Positions 6,074-10,572 of a stretch of 10,572 nt of DNA are shown in pieces. A model generated the notes under the pieces. The model was not told the DNA's origin. It saw nothing but the letters and a program-made list of their open reading frames with translations, and made no database searches. Every line of letters starts with the position of its first letter. Positions within the stretch are counted from its first letter, which is position 1. The stretch covers positions 1-10,572 of the forward strand of contig JAIRZE010000100.1 in assembly GCA_031267375.1 (NCBI GenBank), written 5' to 3'. The translations under genes and the position numbers were made by a program. Source of the DNA: Rickettsiales bacterium (GTDB lineage Bacteria > Pseudomonadota > Alphaproteobacteria > Rs-D84).

Positions 6074-8079
6074 AAAAACAGATTTTGCCTTTTGCCTTTT
6101 GCCTTTTGCCTTTTGCGGCGCAAGCCGCGATGCTGGATGCGAACGCGCCCAAAACAATCAGCGCCCCGAAAATAGAATACAATGTAAAGGACGCATCCAT
6201 AAAAACAACCGGCCGGACAGAGATTACAAACGCATCCGGACAAAGAATGACCCTGAAAGATTCTTATTTGGGAAGCAAGGGCGATAACGCAGAGGGCAGC
6301 GACATAGAATTGGTTCTGGGCTCTCACACTTTTGTAAAGGCCGATTCGGTCGTTCGCAAAGATCAGGATACGATTGCCCAGCGTGCTACCTATACCGCGT
6401 GCTATGGCTGCGACGAATTTGAAAACGCGTGGGAAATCAGCACTTCCAAACTGACCCACAGCAACGAAAATCATATGATTGGGTTTTATAATCCGATTTT
6501 CTGGCTTTACGGCGCGCCGGTGCTGTGGTTTCCGTATTTGGAATATCCGGATCCGACGATAAAGCATAAAAGCGGAATTTTAACGCCGGACTTTAATTCA
6601 ACGAACAATATGGGAACCCAGTTTAATCTGCCGGTGTATCTGGCGCTTTCAGACACGCACGACGCGACTATAACGCTGTCTTATCTGACCCAGGAAAATC
6701 CGCTGGTCGGGCTGGAACACAGATTGAACGCCCAGCATTCGGAATTCCGCACCAAAGGGTCTTTTACAAGGAACAAGGAAGGGGACAACCGCTGGCACTT
6801 GTTCAATGACGACTTAATTGAAATGGGCGAAAACTTGCGCGGAAAAATTTATCTGGAACGGTCGTCAGATCAGACTTATTTGCAAAAGTACGGGCTTTAC
6901 GACGATCAGCCGTATTTGGATTCGGGCGCAAAGCTGGAATTGTTCGGCGAATCGGGCTATGCAATCGCCGACGCGCACTTATTCCAGGAATTGCGCGCCA
7001 GCGCCGGAAATCAGCTTTCGGCCAGCGGCGACATTCTGCCGAATATCCGCGGGGTGTATCAAACCGCGCCGCTGTTTGATGAAACCTATGCATCTGTTGG
7101 CGGCGATATTATGGCGATTAATGGTTCTGGCACCGCGTCCCAGCGAATGATAGGAGAGGCAAAGCTGATATCCCCCTGGACGGTGCTGAACGGGCAAAGA
7201 ATAACCGCAGCGACCAGTATGCGCTATGATGTATATAATTTTGACAATACCCTGATGATCGGCGGCAATGACTTTACCGGGGTAAAAAATAGATTCCTGC
7301 CCAGCGGCTATTTGGAGTGGGGAATGCCCTTGATGCGCCCCGGCGAAAATTGGACGCATATTATAGAGCCGCGGGCCCGCCTTACCGCAATGCGCAGAAT
7401 AAGCGAGGCTGTCTTTGCCGCGAATAATGATTCCGCAGGCGCCTTGCTTTCGGACGCGACCCTGTTTTCAGACAACAGGTTTGCCGGACAAGATTTGTGG
7501 GAGAATGGAACCTATGCGGATTACGGCGCGCGCTTTGCGGCATTCAGCAACGGCGGGGACAATATTGAACTTTTCTTGGGCCAGACATACGACTTTACGC
7601 GCCAAGAAGATCTGGATCCGAACAGCGGATTCCATAACGGGGCTTCGGATTTTGTAGGCCGCGCGGCTTACAGCAATTCCAAATGGCTGGAATTGTCGTC
7701 CAGATTCCGTATGGCGGAAGACACCGCCGCGTTGCGGCATATTGAAAACGCGGCGCGCTTTGGAACGGCCCGCAATAATATTAACTTTGGGCATATTTGG
7801 GCGGCGCAGTTTATTGACGCGGAAACATTGGATAAAAATATAAACGAATTGACGGGCGGATTCGCGATGCATCTGACAGGGCGATTGGGGATAAGATGGA
7901 ACGGGATTTATAATATAACGGACAGCTTTTTCCAGCGGCATTCAGGCGGGGTATTCTATGTTCATCCGTGCTATGAATTATCGCTTGAATATCGTCGCGA
8001 TAATGCGGTAAAAGAAGACTATGTCGGAAACACGACTTTCAGATTCGGATTTAATATAAAGATGAACGGAGAGAAATAG
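6070..8079 (+). CDS. lptD: LPS-assembly outer membrane protein LptD
   Basis: LptD is the outer-membrane beta-barrel that, with the lipoprotein LptE, inserts LPS into the outer leaflet. The product is 669 aa, somewhat short for the family. The ATG at 6070 overlaps the lptF stop; a longer in-frame reading back to 5869 lies inside lptF and lacks a sensible N-terminus. Residues 1-19 form a signal peptide with cleavage likely after AQA; its hydrophobic core is encoded by a TTTTGCC tandem repeat. The N-terminal OstA-like jellyroll is about 25-105. The hallmark segment IFWLYGAPVLWFPYLEYPDP (143-162) followed by KHKSGILTPDF is diagnostic, and the barrel runs to the end. Mature cysteines I see are C111, C114 and C634, an odd number, so the disulfide pattern may differ from E. 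coli LptD. Confidence 0.95.
   Translation: MKKQILPFAFCLLPFAAQAAMLDANAPKTISAPKIEYNVKDASIKTTGRTEITNASGQRMTLKDSYLGSKGDNAEGSDIELVLGSHTFVKADSVVRKDQDTIAQRATYTACYGCDEFENAWEISTSKLTHSNENHMIGFYNPIFWLYGAPVLWFPYLEYPDPTIKHKSGILTPDFNSTNNMGTQFNLPVYLALSDTHDATITLSYLTQENPLVGLEHRLNAQHSEFRTKGSFTRNKEGDNRWHLFNDDLIEMGENLRGKIYLERSSDQTYLQKYGLYDDQPYLDSGAKLELFGESGYAIADAHLFQELRASAGNQLSASGDILPNIRGVYQTAPLFDETYASVGGDIMAINGSGTASQRMIGEAKLISPWTVLNGQRITAATSMRYDVYNFDNTLMIGGNDFTGVKNRFLPSGYLEWGMPLMRPGENWTHIIEPRARLTAMRRISEAVFAANNDSAGALLSDATLFSDNRFAGQDLWENGTYADYGARFAAFSNGGDNIELFLGQTYDFTRQEDLDPNSGFHNGASDFVGRAAYSNSKWLELSSRFRMAEDTAALRHIENAARFGTARNNINFGHIWAAQFIDAETLDKNINELTGGFAMHLTGRLGIRWNGIYNITDSFFQRHSGGVFYVHPCYELSLEYRRDNAVKEDYVGNTTFRFGFNIKMNGEK
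6083..6117 (+). repeat. TTTTGCC heptamer tandem repeat encoding the LptD signal-peptide core
   Basis: Four perfect TTTTGCC units and one imperfect unit (TTTTGCG) run in tandem. They encode LPFAFCLLPFA, the hydrophobic core of the LptD signal peptide. Seven is not a multiple of three, so the run uses all three phases and gives the same cyclic peptide in each. No opposite GGCAAAA arm is seen upstream in lptF, so this is a half element, or an arm left after loss of the other. Confidence 0.9.
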
Positions 8080-8186
8080 GGCAAATGGCAAAAGGCAGAA
8101 GGCAGGAGAAAACAATGAAACCAATTTTTAATTTTAAGACTATGAAATCTATCAAATGGACTGCCTTTTGCCTTTTGACTTTTGCC
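8080..8186. repeat. palindromic GGCAAAA/TTTTGCC element at the start of the surA-like gene
   Basis: Left arm 8080-8105 and right arm 8161-8186 are inverted copies at 23 of 26 positions, with a 55-nt centre. The left arm begins one base after the lptD stop. It ends in the first bases of the AGGAG ribosome-binding site (8104-8108). The centre carries the chosen ATG at 8115. The right arm encodes AFCLLTFA, the hydrophobic core of the SurA-like signal peptide. The element therefore spans the whole translation start of that gene. Confidence 0.88.
8104..8108 (+). promoter_or_regulatory. ribosome-binding site deciding the surA-like start
   Basis: AGGAG sits 6 nt before the ATG at 8115 and overlaps the end of the left arm of the palindromic element. 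It favours 8115 over the in-frame ATG at 8085, whose nearest GGAG is 12 nt away, and over the ATG at 8142, which has no comparable site. Confidence 0.7.
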
Positions 8187-8972
8187 TTTTGTTTTTTTTC
8201 TGCCAATGCCGCGCAAGTTATCGCCACGGTGAACGGCGCGCCGATTACAGATACGGATATTACGGCGCGAACACAGTTAATGGCTATGCAGGGCCAAACT
8301 TCTACGGATAACCGCCGCGTCGCTTTGCAGAATATGATAGATGATCAGGTGAAATTGGCCTATGCCGCGAATTTCAAAGCCGTGCCCGGCGATTCGGATG
8401 TGGCAAAGCAATTGAAAGAAATGAACCTGTCGGGATTGCCGGCGACTCAGCTGAATGCGGCGAAAAATGCGGTGCGCGCTGAAATGGCCTGGCAAGCGGT
8501 AATCGGACGGACGATTATGCCAACCGTGGATGTGTCTGCGGAAGATATCGCGGCTGAAAAAGCGGACTTGGAACGGGCAAAGGGCCTGCCGATTGAAATA
8601 ACTATGGTGCGGCTGATTTATATTCCGGAAGATGTGGCAAAAAAATTGTCCAGGCCGGCAAGTTGCGACGCTGCGGTTAAAATGGCCGAAGATCTGGGGG
8701 GCGAGCCGCAAAGATTCACAGCCCTGGAATACGAATTGTCCGAAGATATCCGCACGCGGATAATCGGCCTGCCGCTGCTGACCTGGTCGCCGCGCGTGGA
8801 CAGCTCTGTCGTGCTTGTATGCGCAAAGAAAAATACGAAAGAATACGGAAAGCTGGATGATATAATCAAACAGAACGCGATATATAAAAAGGCGTCGTTT
8901 ATGGCGGATCAGCAGTTAAAGCAGTTGCGCCGCAAAGCGGTCGTCGTGATAAATGATGCGAAATATAAATGA
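8115..8972 (+). CDS. surA: SurA-like periplasmic chaperone with a degenerate PPIase domain
   Basis: SurA-family proteins chaperone unfolded outer-membrane proteins, including LptD, through the periplasm. From the ATG at 8115 the product is 285 aa, well short of the roughly 430 aa of E. coli SurA. Residues 1-32 form a signal peptide with cleavage likely after ANA; the hydrophobic core is repeat-encoded. QVIATVNGAPITDTDITART (34-53) is the typical start of a SurA N-terminal domain, which runs to about 150. Residues 160-240 resemble one parvulin-type domain in outline (VRLIYIP, then CDAAVKMAEDLGGEPQRF), but the usual Gly-rich active-site segment is not recognisable, so isomerase activity is doubtful. 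It lies directly after lptD, and its stop overlaps the rlmN start as ATGA. The gene could equally be called a generic SurA N-terminal-domain protein. Confidence 0.8.
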   Translation: MKPIFNFKTMKSIKWTAFCLLTFAFCFFSANAAQVIATVNGAPITDTDITARTQLMAMQGQTSTDNRRVALQNMIDDQVKLAYAANFKAVPGDSDVAKQLKEMNLSGLPATQLNAAKNAVRAEMAWQAVIGRTIMPTVDVSAEDIAAEKADLERAKGLPIEITMVRLIYIPEDVAKKLSRPASCDAAVKMAEDLGGEPQRFTALEYELSEDIRTRIIGLPLLTWSPRVDSSVVLVCAKKNTKEYGKLDDIIKQNAIYKKASFMADQQLKQLRRKAVVVINDAKYK

Positions 8973-10132
8973 AGCCCGTACTTTTTAATCTTAGTCCCGC
9001 CGAGCTGGAACAGTTTGTGCTGAGTCTGGGACAGCCGAAATTCCGCGCAAAGCAGATTGCGGAATGGCTGGGGCGCGGCGCGCCGGATTTTTCAGTTATG
9101 AAAAATCTGCCGGCTGATTTGCGTGCGCGGATCGCTGAAACGGCGGACACCCTGCCCTGCAAAATTGTAAAGAAATTGGAATCGTCGGACGGACAGACTA
9201 CGAAATTCCTGCTGGAATTAAATGATGGCGAGCAAATAGAAACCGTGCTGATGCGCACGACATACGGAAATTCCGTCTGCGTCAGTTCCCAGGCCGGCTG
9301 CGCGATGGGCTGCAAATTCTGCGCCAGCACTCTGCTGGGGTTAAAGCGCAATCTGACGGCAAACGAAATGATTGCCCAGGTTTTAATCGCCAACTGGCAA
9401 TTAAAACAAGGACAAAAGGACAAAAGGACAAAAGGACAGGAATCCAGAGAAATGTCCATTTGTCCTTCTGACCATTTGTCCTTTACTGTTCCCAATGGCG
9501 ATGCGGCAAAGGGCGATGTGTCGCATATTGTCGTTATGGGTACGGGTGAGCCTTTGCAAAACCTGGACAATACTACTCAATTTCTGGAATACGCGAATCA
9601 GCATCTGGGAATTTCCTGGCGCAAGATAACTGTTTCAACCTGCGGAATTGTGCCCGGAATTGAAAAGCTTACAGAATGGGGCCGGCCAGTGAACTTGGCG
9701 ATTTCTTTGCACGCGCCGAACGATGAATTGCGGGGCCGCCTGATGCCGATTAATGCGAAATATCCGCTGGATAAAGTTCTGGCGGCGGCATTTGCAAATA
9801 GCGAGAAAACCGGCCGCCAATTGATGATAGAATATATACTTTTGGCTGCGCCAAAAGAGAGCGAAGAGCGAAGAGAGAAAAGCGCAGATAACTGCTCTTT
9901 GGAGCACGCAGAGCAGTTGGCGGGATTATTGCGCGGACACGAAGTTATGGTGAATTTGATTCCGTGGAATGCGGTGGACGAGCGTGATTTCAAAGCCCCC
10001 AGCGGCAATGCTGCGCACAGGTTCCAGGATGCATTGATAGCAGCGGGCATTCATACCAGAATCAGGCGTGAACGGGGCAGCGACATCGGCAGCGCCTGCG
10101 GACAGTTGAGATTGGGGAAAAAGGCATCGTAA
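8969..10132 (+). CDS. rlmN: dual-specificity RNA methyltransferase RlmN
   Basis: A radical-SAM enzyme that methylates C2 of adenosine at 23S rRNA A2503 and, in characterised homologues, A37 of some tRNAs. The protein is 387 aa. The CxxxCxxC cluster motif is C111, C115, C118 (CAMGCKFC); MGTGEP (190-195) is the SAM-binding GEP segment; SACGQL near the end carries C377, equivalent to the methyl-carrier cysteine. SSQAGC, CASTLLGLKRNLT, STCGIVP and IRRERG are closer, by memory, to Firmicutes RlmN than to proteobacterial forms. Two insertions stand out: about 32 extra residues between 147 and 183, encoded by a GGACAAAA palindrome, and about 12 extra near 294-308, encoded by a GAGCGAA-type repeat. 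Both keep the frame and leave all catalytic residues intact. The start overlaps the surA-like stop and no ribosome-binding site is seen. Confidence 0.95.
   Translation: MKPVLFNLSPAELEQFVLSLGQPKFRAKQIAEWLGRGAPDFSVMKNLPADLRARIAETADTLPCKIVKKLESSDGQTTKFLLELNDGEQIETVLMRTTYGNSVCVSSQAGCAMGCKFCASTLLGLKRNLTANEMIAQVLIANWQLKQGQKDKRTKGQESREMSICPSDHLSFTVPNGDAAKGDVSHIVVMGTGEPLQNLDNTTQFLEYANQHLGISWRKITVSTCGIVPGIEKLTEWGRPVNLAISLHAPNDELRGRLMPINAKYPLDKVLAAAFANSEKTGRQLMIEYILLAAPKESEERREKSADNCSLEHAEQLAGLLRGHEVMVNLIPWNAVDERDFKAPSGNAAHRFQDALIAAGIHTRIRRERGSDIGSACGQLRLGKKAS
9408..9483. repeat. palindromic GGACAAAA element inserted in frame in rlmN
   Basis: Arms 9408-9438 and 9453-9483 are inverted copies at 27 of 31 positions, around a 14-nt loop. 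The left arm has three perfect GGACAAAA units and a partial fourth; the right arm shares the unusual TGTCCATTTGTCC start with the element at 696-771, which points to a common source. It encodes GQKDKRTKGQ and then SICPSDHLSF in RlmN, in a segment absent from ordinary RlmN proteins. Confidence 0.92.
9851..9902. repeat. GAGCGAA-type repeat inserted in frame in rlmN
   Basis: Tandem GAGCGAA-like heptamers (about 9859-9880) lie between CCAAAAGAGAGC and GCTCTTTGG, which form an imperfect inverted pair. The run encodes KESEERREKSADN, about 12 residues more than the corresponding loop in ordinary RlmN. It is more decayed than the other elements and its limits are uncertain. Confidence 0.55.
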
Positions 10133-10184
10133 GCTCGGTCTAAAATCCCCTTCCCAAAGGGAAGGGGATTTTAGACCGAGCTTA
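10130..10184. terminator. perfect 26-bp palindrome after rlmN, likely bidirectional terminator
   Basis: Arms 10130-10155 and 10159-10184 are perfect inverted copies around an AAA loop. The stem includes the rlmN stop TAA. The inner part, CCCCTTCCC paired with GGGAAGGGG followed by ATTTT, could act as an intrinsic terminator on either strand between the convergent rlmN and glycosyltransferase genes. No unpaired T-tract follows the full stem, and its length and perfection also fit a recently inserted mobile palindrome, so terminator function is inferred. Confidence 0.65.
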
Positions 10185-10195
10185 ATTATCCACAA

Positions 10196-10572
10196 CTACA
10201 CCGTTCTCTTTCTGGCGACATAGATAAGGCCGAATAAATAATATTTCGTTTTTCCAATAAATACTTTACGGATCATAACCGGCAGTCCAAAAACAGTTAT
10301 CTTCGTCGTTTGCAGCGGCTTGTCGTTTTCCGGCGCATCAGTAAAATATTTCGCAATATAATTATCAGCTTTGAATTTTTCAAATTCCGCGCGCGCTGCC
10401 GGATTGTTGCCACGCATATCTACCAGCTTTGCGCCGCCCTTGCTCAGCGATGTGGGCCGGTTCAGGCAATGATAAACCGCGCCCGGCACCACTGCCGCGG
10501 TCTTTGCAAAAACCAGCGCCTTTACGGAAAAGATAGTATCCTGGGAATGATACATATCCTTTTCAAACCGCA
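10196..10572 (-). CDS. family 2 glycosyltransferase, C-terminal part
   Basis: The C-terminal 125 codons of a gene that runs off the right edge; the frame stays open upstream of the ATG at 10555, whose AGGA is only 2 nt away, so that ATG is probably internal. FEKDMYHSQDTIFSVKALVF then VVPGAVYHCLNRPTSLS matches the end of GT-A fold family 2 enzymes, where an EDT/QDT-type motif carries the likely catalytic acidic residue and a YHYR-like motif follows. The tail FGLPVMIRKVFIGKTKYYLFGL resembles the FGIPL...YYLFGI tails common on LPS and capsule glycosyltransferases. The function would be transfer of a sugar to surface polysaccharide; donor and acceptor cannot be told. It is convergent with rlmN and separated from it by the palindrome. 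Confidence 0.6.
   Translation of the reverse strand, partial: RFEKDMYHSQDTIFSVKALVFAKTAAVVPGAVYHCLNRPTSLSKGGAKLVDMRGNNPAARAEFEKFKADNYIAKYFTDAPENDKPLQTTKITVFGLPVMIRKVFIGKTKYYLFGLIYVARKRTV

Noticed and set aside
5755..6567. Minus-strand open frame of 270 codons across the lptF-lptD junction
   Set aside because: Antisense to two recognised, overlapping genes; its Lys/Arg run is just the reverse strand of the TTTTGCC repeat.
8085..8114. Start of the surA-like gene at 8085
   Set aside because: It has no well-spaced ribosome-binding site and begins with repeat-encoded residues; AGGAG 6 nt before 8115 is better. It is not fully excluded.
9391..9530. Frameshift or assembly error in rlmN at the repeat
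   Set aside because: The frame stays open and the conserved residues resume in frame on both sides; an in-frame insertion explains it.

Overview
The window looks like a chromosomal housekeeping region of an uncultured, probably host-associated alphaproteobacterium. The evidence is an alphaproteobacterial-type IF2 and NusA, an outer-membrane LPS-export block (lptF, lptD, a surA-like gene), about half G+C by eye, and a high load of small repeats. The exact lineage cannot be fixed from this sequence. No tRNA, rRNA, CRISPR array or transposase gene was seen.

Layout. Minus strand, reading leftwards from a divergent promoter region at about 4786-5008: nusA (4785-3226), infB (3168-784) and a COG3014-like lipoprotein (from 776, running off the left edge). 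This is a transcription/translation-factor operon. rimP, which often precedes nusA, and ylxR, which often lies between nusA and infB, are both missing. Plus strand from the same divergent region: an lptF-like permease (5009-6073), lptD (6070-8079), a short surA-like chaperone (8115-8972) and rlmN (8969-10132). ATGA overlaps join lptF to lptD and surA to rlmN, so this is probably one translationally coupled operon for outer-membrane assembly with a 23S rRNA/tRNA methyltransferase at its end. A perfect 26-bp palindrome covers the rlmN stop and separates it from a convergent partial glycosyltransferase gene at the right edge.

The nusA operon has a clear control region: a near-consensus sigma70-type promoter (perfect TATAAT) and, about 20 nt into the transcript, an intrinsic-terminator-like hairpin with a GAGA loop and U-tract just ahead of the nusA ribosome-binding site. 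This suggests attenuation, possibly by NusA itself.

The most unusual feature is a set of small palindromic repeats built from 7- or 8-bp units (GGCAAAA/TTTTGCC and GGACAAAA/TTTTGTCC). They sit inside or against genes. In every reading frame one arm encodes a basic peptide and the other a hydrophobic one, so the palindrome reads as basic then hydrophobic, the layout of a signal peptide. Three exported proteins here (the lipoprotein, LptD and SurA-like) have signal peptides built from these repeats. The same element also sits in frame inside cytosolic RlmN, where the hydrophobic arm carries three hydrophobic-to-polar changes. I infer that the repeats act as, or were co-opted as, portable signal-peptide cassettes. 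Further repeat families lie between the divergent operons, in a second RlmN insertion, and after rlmN.
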